From positions 1-64,000 of the forward strand of contig CAZOZP010000008.1 in assembly GCA_964584325.1 (NCBI GenBank): a stretch of 64,000 nucleotides of DNA. The letters run 5' to 3'. Source of the DNA: CAZOZP01 sp964584325 (GTDB taxonomy: Bacteria; Bacteroidota; Ignavibacteria; Ignavibacteriales; Melioribacteraceae). The position numbers were made by a program, and so were the translations under genes. Below, one piece after another: positions 9,031 through 18,498 of the stretch (position 1 is the stretch's first letter; every line of letters begins with the position of its first letter). Under the pieces are notes generated by a model. That model saw nothing but the letters and a program-made list of their open reading frames with translations, ran no database searches and was not told where the DNA came from.

Positions 9031-12000
9031 ATGAAAAGATTTGTTTTAGGCAGCATAATGTTTTTTATGGTTTTGGGCAGTATTTCTGCCCAAAACTTTT
9101 CATTTATTCCACATCAGGCTAATAAACCTGCGGCAGGTGAAAATGATGCTTCAAATGTGAAGATTCTTGCTGTTATGGTTGATTTCCAGGCTGATAAAGA
9201 TGAAGCAACTTATGGTAACGGCAAATTCGGAACCATCTATTCAAAAGATTACGGGAAAGATATAATTGACCCGCTTCCTCACGATGCTCCGTATTTTCAA
9301 GCGCACCTTGAATTTGCAAAAAATTATTATGCGAAAGTTTCTAAAGGAAAAGTTAGTGTTAGTTACAACCTTCTACCTGACATAATTACTGTTTCGAAAA
9401 CTATGAGAAACTATGCCCCTGAGCCGAAATCCTCAGATTTGAACAGACCGGTTTTGTTTGCTCAGGAAGTTTGGTCTCTTGCTGCGGAAAAGAGTGATAT
9501 TGATTTTTCGCAGTATAACCTTTTCGTTATCTTTCATGCAGGTGTTGGACGAGATATAACCGGTCAGGCCGGTTTAACAGTTGAACGTGACATCCCGTCT
9601 GTTTACCTTTCCGAAAAAACACTTAAAACTTATCTTGGTGAAGATTTCCACGGATTTCCGGTTAACAACGGAAATTTCAGTATAAAGAATTCAATGATTA
9701 TTCCTGAAACCGAGAGCAGGGAATTTCAAAGTTTAAATCAAACAGTATTGCTCGAACTATCGATAAACGGACTTATAGCAGCCTCAATTGCCAGTCACCT
9801 TGGGCTGCCTGATTTATACAATACAAAAACCGGATATAGTGCCATAGGCCGTTACGGATTAATGGACGGGCAGTCTATGTTTGCTTTTAGCGGATTATTT
9901 CCTCCGGAACCATCAGCCTGGGAAAAAATATTTTTAGGGTGGGAAACTCCGGTTGAAATATCACCCGGTGAGTTCAGTATAAATCTATCAAACTATCTTA
10001 CCGCTGAGACAGGTGATACTGTCTTTTTAAAAGTTCCGATTAATGTCAATGAGTATTATCTTATTGAAAACCGCAAGAGAGATGCATTAAATAACGGTTG
10101 TATCTTAAGTGTTTATGGCGGAAAGGATTCTTTGTTCTCATTTGCAAAAGATACTTCCGGTTTTATAAGCTATGACACTGAAGCTCTTTCAGGTGTTGTG
10201 ACTGATGTTGATGAGTTCGACTGGGCACTGCCCGGACCAAAAATCAATTATAATGATTCCGATAAATTTGAAGATATCGGTCTTTTAATCTGGCATATTG
10301 ATGAATCTGTAATTAATGCCAATATCGCAACAAATTCAATAAACAATAATCCGGAAAGAAAAGGCGTTAAGCTGATTGAAGCAGACGGGATATTTGACAT
10401 AGGCGTTGAGTTTCAAACATTTTTGGGAGAAAAAGTTATAGGAGAAGGTTCCAGAGAAGATTCCTGGTATGCCTCTAATCCGGTTACTCTTTATGAAAAT
10501 AAATTCACACCTGAAACAAAGCCTAATACTAATGACAATTCAGGAGCTGTAACGGGAATCGGAATTACCGGTTTCGGGAATCCTGCTCTTAAGATGCCGA
10601 TAAACATAGGATGGAATTTCAATAAATCGATACAGCTGATCTCATTCAAACAAGGAGTATTTTCCGGTGAAAAGGATGAATACTTGATTTATTCCGACGA
10701 GAATCGTTATGCATTTCTAAAAGGCAGCAACTTGATTTTGGTAAATGTAGGATCTGCTCCGGTCACTTTCCCCGGATTTTCTTCAGTTAAGACAAGTTAT
10801 TTTCCTTTAAGCAGTTATAGGATTATTGCAGGCGGAATCGGAAATCAAGTTAATATACTTGAGATAAATTCGAGTCTTCTGAAACAAATTACCATTTCTG
10901 ATACCATTACCTCAGATATAATCTTTACTGATATATCGAAAACAATAAGAGGCGCGGTTGCCGTTAAAGGCGGGAAAATAATTGTATTTGAAATAACGGA
11001 CCTTGACAATCCGGTATTTGAAGTGGTTCAAACTTTACAAATTCAGACTGAAAAACAGATAAAACAGATTCTGTTTGTTGATGGCCAGTATGTTGCTGTT
11101 ACCGAAAATGAAATTATTGCAGCCGGAAATAAATTTACTGCCCCCGATAAAATAAATTATACTGCCGTTACAGAATTAACGGGAGGCAACAGCGAAATGG
11201 TTGTGCTTACCGAGGCCGGTGAGTTTTTTATCCTGGAAAACTATCGCGAAAAAACAGCCTTTGAATGCGAAGGGTCTAATACTTTGCCTAAATCATTTAT
11301 TATGGCCGACCTGAAGAACGACGGAAACAATTATATAATTTATGCTGCCGGAGAAAAACTGATTGCAGTAAATAAGGCCGGTGTAAAAGCATCAGAATTT
11401 AGTCCGTGGGATAACTCAGGTTTTACAGATTATCTATTATCTGCTGACATAAATATTGATAAATTGCAAGACATAATAGCTGTTACAAAAGACGGTAAAA
11501 TTTCTGCTTTTTCCGGATCAGACGGAAAGATGGTAAAGTCATTTCCTTTAGCCCTGGGCGGAGAGCAAAAGACATATCCAATTCTAACTGAGTCGGCCGG
11601 AAGACTTTATCTTACTGCAATAAGCGGTAACGGAAAATGCGGTGTATGGGCATTTGAAGAAGGTACCGGTAAAGCAGGATGGATGGGCATGTATAAGAGT
11701 AATTCGAACAATAATGTAATATCTGAAGCTTCCTCTGAATTGAAACACATAGATGATTTTGTGCCTGAAACTGCTTACAATTATCCGAATCCGGCATACG
11801 GAAATACAACCTACTTCCGTTTTTATGCCGGCGAAGATGCCGAATATTCTATCGATATCTTTGATCTGGCAGGTTCACTTGCCGGTTCTCTGAAAGGCAA
11901 AGCAACAGGCGGAATTGAAAACGAAGTGCGCTGGGATATTTCATCTGTGCAAAGCGGTGCATATTTTGCCAAGCTTGAACTTAAAAGTCCCATAAATAAA

Positions 12001-12033
12001 TCAAAAATTATTAAGGTGGCGGTTATTAAATAA
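9031..12033 (+). CDS. secreted M6-peptidase-like protein with lost zinc site and T9SS sorting domain
   Basis: This 1000-residue protein has a signal peptide (ending SISAQN) and an M6 (immune inhibitor A-like) fold over about residues 35-330. Family landmarks are FQAHLEFAKNYYAKVSKGK, HLGLPDLYN, IGRYGLMDG and PSAWEKIFLGWETP. The zinc motif HExGH that should precede LGLPDLY is replaced by ASIAS (residues 251-255), and no other HExxH is present, so it is probably not a metalloprotease. Residues about 540-880 are beta-rich, propeller-like (FG-GAP/PQQ style). The C-terminus (NYPNPAYGNTTYFRF...KIIKVAVIK) is a T9SS sorting domain. The gene lies 3 bp after porV and abuts the next gene with no gap, which suggests a dedicated surface partner of this locus. 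Confidence 0.8.
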   Translation: MKRFVLGSIMFFMVLGSISAQNFSFIPHQANKPAAGENDASNVKILAVMVDFQADKDEATYGNGKFGTIYSKDYGKDIIDPLPHDAPYFQAHLEFAKNYYAKVSKGKVSVSYNLLPDIITVSKTMRNYAPEPKSSDLNRPVLFAQEVWSLAAEKSDIDFSQYNLFVIFHAGVGRDITGQAGLTVERDIPSVYLSEKTLKTYLGEDFHGFPVNNGNFSIKNSMIIPETESREFQSLNQTVLLELSINGLIAASIASHLGLPDLYNTKTGYSAIGRYGLMDGQSMFAFSGLFPPEPSAWEKIFLGWETPVEISPGEFSINLSNYLTAETGDTVFLKVPINVNEYYLIENRKRDALNNGCILSVYGGKDSLFSFAKDTSGFISYDTEALSGVVTDVDEFDWALPGPKINYNDSDKFEDIGLLIWHIDESVINANIATNSINNNPERKGVKLIEADGIFDIGVEFQTFLGEKVIGEGSREDSWYASNPVTLYENKFTPETKPNTNDNSGAVTGIGITGFGNPALKMPINIGWNFNKSIQLISFKQGVFSGEKDEYLIYSDENRYAFLKGSNLILVNVGSAPVTFPGFSSVKTSYFPLSSYRIIAGGIGNQVNILEINSSLLKQITISDTITSDIIFTDISKTIRGAVAVKGGKIIVFEITDLDNPVFEVVQTLQIQTEKQIKQILFVDGQYVAVTENEIIAAGNKFTAPDKINYTAVTELTGGNSEMVVLTEAGEFFILENYREKTAFECEGSNTLPKSFIMADLKNDGNNYIIYAAGEKLIAVNKAGVKASEFSPWDNSGFTDYLLSADINIDKLQDIIAVTKDGKISAFSGSDGKMVKSFPLALGGEQKTYPILTESAGRLYLTAISGNGKCGVWAFEEGTGKAGWMGMYKSNSNNNVISEASSELKHIDDFVPETAYNYPNPAYGNTTYFRFYAGEDAEYSIDIFDLAGSLAGSLKGKATGGIENEVRWDISSVQSGAYFAKLELKSPINKSKIIKVAVIK

Positions 12034-15000
12034 ATGAATCAGATAAAAATTGTATTTATTTTCGTTCTTGTTTCTCTGAGTCAGATTAATGCTCAGTTCA
12101 ATGAATATAATTCAGAATATGAATGGTACACGATAAAAGGCACTAATGTTGAAGTTCATTTCCATCCTGAGGCAGAGAGAACAGCTCAGGTTGTTTTGAG
12201 AATTGCTGAAGAAGTTTGGGATCCGATTACTTCACTTTATGAGTATGAACCGACAAAAGTACATTATGTAATTAAAGATATTGAAGATTTCTCTAACGGA
12301 GCCACTTATTTCTTTGATAATAAGATTGAGATATGGGCTTCTTCAATGGATTTTGATTTACGCGGAACTCATAACTGGCTTAGAAATGTTATCTCACACG
12401 AGTTTACTCACATGGTTCAGATTCAGGCGGCAATGAAAACCGGCCGGACAATTCCTGCATTCTACCTTCAGTTTCTTAATTATGAAGAGAAAAGAAGACC
12501 TGATATTCTTTACGGATTTCCTAATTTCATTGCATCTTATCCGCTTGCAACCATAAATATGCCTGCCTGGTTTGCCGAAGGTACGGCCCAGTATATGAGA
12601 AAAGAATTCGAATATGATTACTGGGACAGCCATAGAGATATGATTCTGAGATCTTATGTACTGGACGGAAATATGCTTACCTGGAACCAGATGGGAGTTT
12701 TTGAAAAGAACAGTCTGGGAAATGAATCTGTTTACAATGCCGGATTTGCTTTTACTAACTATATTGCTCGGAAATACGGAGAAGATAAACTAAGACTTAT
12801 TACAAAAAAACTTGCCAGGTTTTCAAATTTCACTGTTGATGCCGCAATTGAAGATGTTCTCAGAATAACCGGTGATCAGTTATATTCAGAATGGAAAAGC
12901 TATCTTACAGAGAAATACAATAAAAGAATTGAGCCGGTAAGGAATACACTCAGGGAAGGAAAAGCCTTTGATACTGACGGGTATGCCAATTTTTATCCCC
13001 GCCTGAGAGAAGAAGACGGATATGTGTATTATATATCCAATTCTGTAAATGATTATATGGGACAGACATCGATTTTCAGAATTAAGGATTCCGGCAGACC
13101 TGAAATGGTTTATCCTATGATTAGGTCACCTTTTGATTTTATCAATGGAACAGATCTTTTAATAACATCAAAACTGACACCTGATAATCCTGGGTTTTAT
13201 AAGATTCATGATCTATATTCATACAATCTGAAAACAAAGGAAGAAAAAAGACTTACATACGGTTTGAGAGCCAATAATCCCATTGTATCTCCTGACGGGA
13301 AAACTGCGGCTTTTGTATTTCAAAAAGACGGAACGGTTAATCTTGGAATTATTAACATTGACGGAACAGGATTCAGACAAATTACTAATTTTACAAACGG
13401 CGAGCAGATTTACATTCCGGTATTCTCAAACGACGGAAATAAAATATATTTCGATTATTCTTACAGTGATTCAAGAGATATTGCCTGCGTAAATACAGAC
13501 GGAAGCGGATTTTCTTTTGTGATGAATGAAAAGTATGATGAGAGAAATCCTACGTTCGATACTGACGGCAACCTGATTTATTCCTCAGAAGAGACCGGAA
13601 TATTCAACATTTACAAACTCAATCTTTCAACAGGCGAAAAACAGCAGATTACAAATGTTATCGGCGGAGCTTTTATGCCGGCAACAGATAACAGAGGTAA
13701 TCTTTATTATGCAGGATATACATCAAAAGGTTATAAAATCTTCCGTTCAGAAATAACTGATATTGAAATTGCATCATTCGGCCGATATGCTGAATATGAT
13801 TTGAGCATGCCGGCAGAAAAAGTAAACGGGGATATAAATAATTTTAATCTCGATGCGTTAAGAAATCACAAGGACAGAGATTTCGAATATGCAGAAAAAT
13901 CCAAATACAGAGGAGCCTTCAGCAAACTTACTCTTTTTCCGTTTATCAGATATGATAATTATACAACCTCGGATGACTGGACGGACAGAATTAAACCGGG
14001 AATATTCTTTGCTTCATTCGATATGCTGAATAAATTCGGACTCTTCGGCAGTGCATCGATTAATAAAAGATGGGAAAGAGACTTATATTTAAGTTTGGAT
14101 TACAGAGACAAAATACCGCTTATATCTGCTCTCGGCATAAGACCTACTGCAACACTCGAGGTTTACAGTGTGAGCAGAAAAGCAAATGCGGATTTATTTG
14201 TAGGTTCAGATACTCTTGTAAATAATAAAATAGTTGCATATGATACTCTCTCTGCGGATGTTACTTATAATCTTTTTGAAGCCGACCTTTCTTTTAAGCA
14301 GAATTTCTTAAGTGAGAAAAATTTCATAGAGGCAAGGGTTATTTATAATATTTATTCGGCGGCAATATCCGGATTCTACTATAATGAGGCACCATACTCA
14401 TCAACGGATGATACATATTTGAAGGGGTGGATATTCCGGCTTACTAATAATATATCAGATATAACCCCGACAGTGGATTCAGATGTAAATCCAATAGGAA
14501 GGGAAGTCAAGATACAATATGACTATGAGATGAATAAGTTTAACAAAGACGGAAAATATAAGATTAAAGACGGAATTGTGGTGCCTCAATATAATGATTA
14601 CAACTTCCACCGTCTTGAACTAAACTGGAAAGAGTATATTGATCTCGGAAAAGGTCATACTTTTAATGCCAGAGTAAGAGCAGCAACTATATTTGGTCCG
14701 CAGCAGCCTGATTTCTTTGATTTCTATCTTGGCGGATTGATGGGAATGAAGAGTTATCCTTTTTACTCAATAAGCGGTAATGAATTGGCCTGGCTGAATC
14801 TGACATACCGTTTCCCGCTCTTCAGAAATATTGATGCCAGAGTAGGGCATATATATATAGATAAAATATACTTATCCGTATTCGGTGATTTAGGTAATGC
14901 CTGGAACGGAAAAATACCGGGAATTGATAATTTCAAGAAAGGTGCCGGAGCGGAACTCAGAGTTAAAATGAATTCATTCTATTTATTTCCTACAAGTTTT

Positions 15001-15117
15001 TTTGCAAGTGCTGCCTATTCTTTTGACGAATTTACTGGAGTATTCAGAGATCAACCTGTTACTTACGGAAAAGAATGGTTATTCTACGGCGGTATTCTTT
15101 TCAGTTTTGATTTTTAA
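12034..15117 (+). CDS. metallopeptidase (HExxH) - TolB-like propeller - outer-membrane barrel fusion
   Basis: This 1027-residue protein has a signal peptide (ending INAQF). An M1/MA-type gluzincin domain occupies about residues 25-290: zinc motif HEFTH (H122, E123, H126) and downstream third-ligand motif WFAEGTAQYMR (E182). Residues about 310-590 hold TolB/WD40-like blades (repeats such as NPIVSPDGKTAAFVFQ, IPVFSNDGNKIYFDYS and NPTFDTDGNLIYSSE). Residues about 640-1027 are beta-strand rich and end in GGILFSFDF with a terminal Phe, as in Omp85/BamA-type barrels. The whole looks like a surface peptidase anchored by its own barrel. Substrate unknown. It starts directly after the previous stop codon. 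Confidence 0.82.
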   Translation: MNQIKIVFIFVLVSLSQINAQFNEYNSEYEWYTIKGTNVEVHFHPEAERTAQVVLRIAEEVWDPITSLYEYEPTKVHYVIKDIEDFSNGATYFFDNKIEIWASSMDFDLRGTHNWLRNVISHEFTHMVQIQAAMKTGRTIPAFYLQFLNYEEKRRPDILYGFPNFIASYPLATINMPAWFAEGTAQYMRKEFEYDYWDSHRDMILRSYVLDGNMLTWNQMGVFEKNSLGNESVYNAGFAFTNYIARKYGEDKLRLITKKLARFSNFTVDAAIEDVLRITGDQLYSEWKSYLTEKYNKRIEPVRNTLREGKAFDTDGYANFYPRLREEDGYVYYISNSVNDYMGQTSIFRIKDSGRPEMVYPMIRSPFDFINGTDLLITSKLTPDNPGFYKIHDLYSYNLKTKEEKRLTYGLRANNPIVSPDGKTAAFVFQKDGTVNLGIINIDGTGFRQITNFTNGEQIYIPVFSNDGNKIYFDYSYSDSRDIACVNTDGSGFSFVMNEKYDERNPTFDTDGNLIYSSEETGIFNIYKLNLSTGEKQQITNVIGGAFMPATDNRGNLYYAGYTSKGYKIFRSEITDIEIASFGRYAEYDLSMPAEKVNGDINNFNLDALRNHKDRDFEYAEKSKYRGAFSKLTLFPFIRYDNYTTSDDWTDRIKPGIFFASFDMLNKFGLFGSASINKRWERDLYLSLDYRDKIPLISALGIRPTATLEVYSVSRKANADLFVGSDTLVNNKIVAYDTLSADVTYNLFEADLSFKQNFLSEKNFIEARVIYNIYSAAISGFYYNEAPYSSTDDTYLKGWIFRLTNNISDITPTVDSDVNPIGREVKIQYDYEMNKFNKDGKYKIKDGIVVPQYNDYNFHRLELNWKEYIDLGKGHTFNARVRAATIFGPQQPDFFDFYLGGLMGMKSYPFYSISGNELAWLNLTYRFPLFRNIDARVGHIYIDKIYLSVFGDLGNAWNGKIPGIDNFKKGAGAELRVKMNSFYLFPTSFFASAAYSFDEFTGVFRDQPVTYGKEWLFYGGILFSFDF

Positions 15118-15133
15118 TAAAGGGGGATTATTT

Positions 15134-15997
15134 ATGTACAGACTTTTAACTTTACTAATATTACTTACTGCCTCGGCAGGTTTATCACAGGAATTAACCG
15201 GTGTTCTTTCTTCAGACAAACTGATTCTTAACGAACAAACCGCCTCGGCGTTCAGAGATAATTATGACATGCACGCAGATATTGAAGAAAAATCGGTCTT
15301 TATGGCAGGTATTTATTCAGCACTTGTTCCCGGAGCCGGACAGCTTTACAATTCTGACTACTGGAAAGCGGCTGTGTTTTTCGCGGTAGAAGCGGCTGCA
15401 ATATATGTTGCCGTAAAATATGAGAAGAAAGGCGATGACCAGACAGAGTTTTTTGAAAACTTTGCAAACAATAACTGGAGTGCCAGAAAATATGCAGAAT
15501 GGACGTTAAACAATTTTGCCGACAAAGGAATTGTTGACAAAAACGATTACACAGACCTGATTAACTCAGACGGATCGGTAAACTGGAATGCTCTTAACAG
15601 ACTTGTAACTGTTGTCAGTAAAACAGATGTAGGGAAGTACTATTCACATAACCTCGCACCTTACGGCGACCAGCAGTATTATGAGATGATAGGAAAATAT
15701 TCTCAGTTTAATGTCGGATGGAACGACTTCCCCGGAGGTCCGTTTACCTTCGGAGATAAGGTAACAAATAACTTCAGTTACTATACCGGATTAAGAGGAA
15801 AAGCTAATGATTATTACAATATATCTTCTACAGCAGTTACAGTAATAGTTTCAAACCACATTATAAGCGCAATAGAAGCAGCTCTTAGCGGATTTCTGCA
15901 CAACAACAGGATAAAAGCTAAAGTTGGTGCTGCTAGTATCAGCAACGGAAAGGCTATAGTTTTTTATCCTGAACTTACAGTTCAGGTAGCCTTTTAG
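15134..15997 (+). CDS. DUF5683-type membrane protein
   Basis: This 287-residue protein starts at the ATG at 15134, which has AGGGGG at about -8 and gives a proper signal peptide (MYRLLTLLILLTASAGLSQ); a longer in-frame opening overlapping the previous gene lacks both. The motif GIYSALVPGAGQLYNSDYWKA followed by a hydrophobic helix is characteristic of DUF5683, found in Bacteroidetes/Chlorobi envelope proteins of unknown function. A second possible membrane helix lies near residues 230-250. It is the last gene of the por-locus transcript. Confidence 0.75.
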   Translation: MYRLLTLLILLTASAGLSQELTGVLSSDKLILNEQTASAFRDNYDMHADIEEKSVFMAGIYSALVPGAGQLYNSDYWKAAVFFAVEAAAIYVAVKYEKKGDDQTEFFENFANNNWSARKYAEWTLNNFADKGIVDKNDYTDLINSDGSVNWNALNRLVTVVSKTDVGKYYSHNLAPYGDQQYYEMIGKYSQFNVGWNDFPGGPFTFGDKVTNNFSYYTGLRGKANDYYNISSTAVTVIVSNHIISAIEAALSGFLHNNRIKAKVGAASISNGKAIVFYPELTVQVAF

Positions 15998-16064
15998 TGC
16001 ATTAATCTAATCAGGTTTTTGAACTAATAAAACCATATATTTCGAATGTGTTTTTTTATGATTT

Positions 16065-16095
16065 GGCTGTCTTAATTCTAAAGGCAGCCTTGTTA
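16065..16095 (+). terminator. possible terminator after the por locus
   Basis: GGCTGTCTT (16065-16073) pairs with AAGGCAGCC (16081-16089), including one G-U pair, with a 7-nt loop. A short broken T-rich tail follows. It is a reasonable stem but a weak tail. Confidence 0.5.
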
Positions 16096-16130
16096 TATAT
16101 GATCGGATAATATTAAAATAACAGGACAAA

Positions 16131-17444
16131 ATGAAATTACCATTAATACTGATTGTAGGACGCCCGAATGTCGGGAAGTCAACATTATTTAACAGACTAA
16201 CTAAGAGTACCAGTGCAATTGTTGACGATTTCAGCGGCGTTACAAGAGACAGAATATATGGAGAAGCAGAGTGGAACGGAAGGAAATTCAGGGTTATTGA
16301 TACCGGCGGCTACGTTCCGGATTCTGAAGATGTATTCGAATCTGCAATTCGTGAACAGATCGAAATAGCAATTGATGAAGCCGATGCAATTTTCTTTGTT
16401 ACAGACGGAAGAACAGGTCTTACACCGGTTGATGAAATGATCTCCGGTATTATAAGAATTTCGGAAAAGCCTTGCTTTATGCTGGTGAATAAAGCCGATA
16501 ATGAAGTATTGGGCGGAAATAAAAATGATTTTTACAAAACAGGCATTAAGGATATTTATGATATATCCGCATTAAGCGGTCGTAATCTGGGCAATGTACT
16601 TGATGATTTAATGGAAGTTCTGCATTTCCCTGAATCAGATGAAGTTGAAGATCAAAGGCTGCGGATTGCTATAGTCGGCAGACCGAATGTCGGTAAATCA
16701 TCTCTTACAAATGCTCTTTTAGGAATAGACAGAAGCATAGTTACTGATATTGCCGGTACAACAAGAGACAGCATAGATTCAGTGCTAAAGTATTACGGGG
16801 AGGAAATTATCCTTGTTGATACAGCCGGATTAAGGAAGAAAACAAAGATTAAAGAGAACATAGAGTATTACTCCAATGTAAGGACATTTAAGGCAGTTGC
16901 TGATTCTGATGTTGCTATTGTAATGATTGATGCCAGAACAGGCATTGAAAATCAGGATATGAAAATTATCGAAGAAGTTGTAAGGAGGCGGAAGGGACTA
17001 ATCATAGCAGTTAATAAATGGGATTTGGTTGAAAAGGAAACAAACACAGCCAGAGATATTGAAGAGGAAATCCGCTCTCAGCTCGGAACGTTTAATTACG
17101 CTCCGATTATATTTATTTCGGCATTGACAAAACAAAGAGTATTTAAACTCATTGAACTTTCAAAGAAAGTACAATCTGAAAGAAGTAAAAAAATAACAAC
17201 TGATGAATTAAATGAAGTTCTTATTGCAGAGATACAGAAAACTCCTCCGCCTTCATCAGGTACCGGCAAAGAGATAAAAATAAAATTCATTTATCAGGTT
17301 GGAGATAAGTATCCGATATTTTTACTGTTCGCAAATTTTCCGGATCAAATACCGGCGCATTACAGAAGGTTTTTGGAAAAAACAATTAGAAAGCACTTCG
17401 GATTTGAAGGAGTGCCAATTACAATAAGCTTTAAAGAAAAATAA
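16131..17444 (+). CDS. der: ribosome biogenesis GTPase Der (EngA)
   Basis: This 437-residue protein has two tandem GTPase domains. Each carries GRPNVGKS (residues about 9-16 and again near 182-189), a DxxG element (DTGG and DTAG) and an NKxD (NKAD and NKWD). The C-terminal KH-like domain follows from about residue 350. Der acts in assembly of the 50S ribosomal subunit. Length is typical. AGGA lies upstream of the ATG. The stop overlaps the start of the next gene by one base (TAATG), indicating translational coupling. Confidence 0.96.
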   Translation: MKLPLILIVGRPNVGKSTLFNRLTKSTSAIVDDFSGVTRDRIYGEAEWNGRKFRVIDTGGYVPDSEDVFESAIREQIEIAIDEADAIFFVTDGRTGLTPVDEMISGIIRISEKPCFMLVNKADNEVLGGNKNDFYKTGIKDIYDISALSGRNLGNVLDDLMEVLHFPESDEVEDQRLRIAIVGRPNVGKSSLTNALLGIDRSIVTDIAGTTRDSIDSVLKYYGEEIILVDTAGLRKKTKIKENIEYYSNVRTFKAVADSDVAIVMIDARTGIENQDMKIIEEVVRRRKGLIIAVNKWDLVEKETNTARDIEEEIRSQLGTFNYAPIIFISALTKQRVFKLIELSKKVQSERSKKITTDELNEVLIAEIQKTPPPSSGTGKEIKIKFIYQVGDKYPIFLLFANFPDQIPAHYRRFLEKTIRKHFGFEGVPITISFKEK

Positions 17445-18475
17445 TGAATCGGTTACATCTTTATATATCACTAGCTCTGTTTTTACTTGTCTGTGCATCT
17501 GTTAAACAGGAAGTAAGTGCCGCGCAGATTAAAGATTCTATTGCAGACAAGATGATTTACAAGGGCATTGATTTGATTATCCGTCAGGATTATTCAAATG
17601 CCCGCAAACATTTTACACGTATTGCCGAAGAATCGCCATATCTGCCGCTTGGGTATATCTATTCCGCCGCTGTTGAAATAGCCAGATCGGTTGATTACGA
17701 GGATGAATTCAATGACAAAAAGATTGAATTTTATATCAGAAAAGCTGAAAGTCTTTCCGATTCTTTGTTAGGCACAGCCGATAATCTTGAACACAATTAT
17801 TATATGGCCCTTTCAAAGGGATATAGGGCATACTACAGCGCAATAAAAGGGAGTTATGTAAAAGCATTTTCTGCCGGACTTGAATCATTAAAGTATTATG
17901 AAAAATGTCTAAAGTTTGATAAGAATTTCTATGAATCATATATTGCTATAGGAACATATAATTATTGGAAGTCCGAGAAAACGGATATGCTAAACTGGCT
18001 GCCGTTTTTTGATGATAAAAGAGAAGAAGGGATAAAACTTTTGGAAAATGCGGCTGACAAAAGAACTCATAACAACTATCTCACTTTGTATTCTTTAGCT
18101 TGGATTTATATAAATAAAAAAGAGTATTCAAAAACAATTAAAATAACTGAAAACATACTCGAAGATTATCCCGGAAGCAGATTTTTTATGTGGGTGCTTG
18201 CAAGAGCATATGAAGAAAGCAATAAGAAAAAAGCAATAGCCTTGTATAAACAGATATATGATTCATATCCGCCTGAAGCAGGTGATAATATAATTAATCG
18301 TATTACCTTAAAACACAAGATTGCTATGCTTGAAGTTTCTATCGGGAACAAAAAGGAAGCACTCAGCCTATGCAACGATGTTTTGGCAATAAGAATAAAC
18401 GACGATAGAATAAAAGAAAAAATCAGCAGCAGGTTATCAAGAGTAAAAGAATTGAAAGAGGAATTAACTGATTAA
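17444..18475 (+). CDS. exported TPR-repeat protein
   Basis: This 343-residue protein has a signal peptide (ending EVSAAQ). Helical repeats of TPR character run through the rest, for example YSNARKHFTRIAEESPYLPLGYIYSA near residues 45-70 and YSLAWIYINKKEYSKTIKITENILEDYPGS near 215-245. No catalytic motif is seen. It probably scaffolds protein contacts in the periplasm. It is translationally coupled to der, but no functional link is evident. Confidence 0.75.
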   Translation: MNRLHLYISLALFLLVCASVKQEVSAAQIKDSIADKMIYKGIDLIIRQDYSNARKHFTRIAEESPYLPLGYIYSAAVEIARSVDYEDEFNDKKIEFYIRKAESLSDSLLGTADNLEHNYYMALSKGYRAYYSAIKGSYVKAFSAGLESLKYYEKCLKFDKNFYESYIAIGTYNYWKSEKTDMLNWLPFFDDKREEGIKLLENAADKRTHNNYLTLYSLAWIYINKKEYSKTIKITENILEDYPGSRFFMWVLARAYEESNKKKAIALYKQIYDSYPPEAGDNIINRITLKHKIAMLEVSIGNKKEALSLCNDVLAIRINDDRIKEKISSRLSRVKELKEELTD

Positions 18476-18498
18476 TCAATTCCAAAACAATAAAAAAA

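Noticed and set aside
15002..15133. Upstream start for the DUF5683 gene within the previous gene
   Set aside because: The ATG at 15134 has a good ribosome site and gives a signal peptide at the N-terminus.
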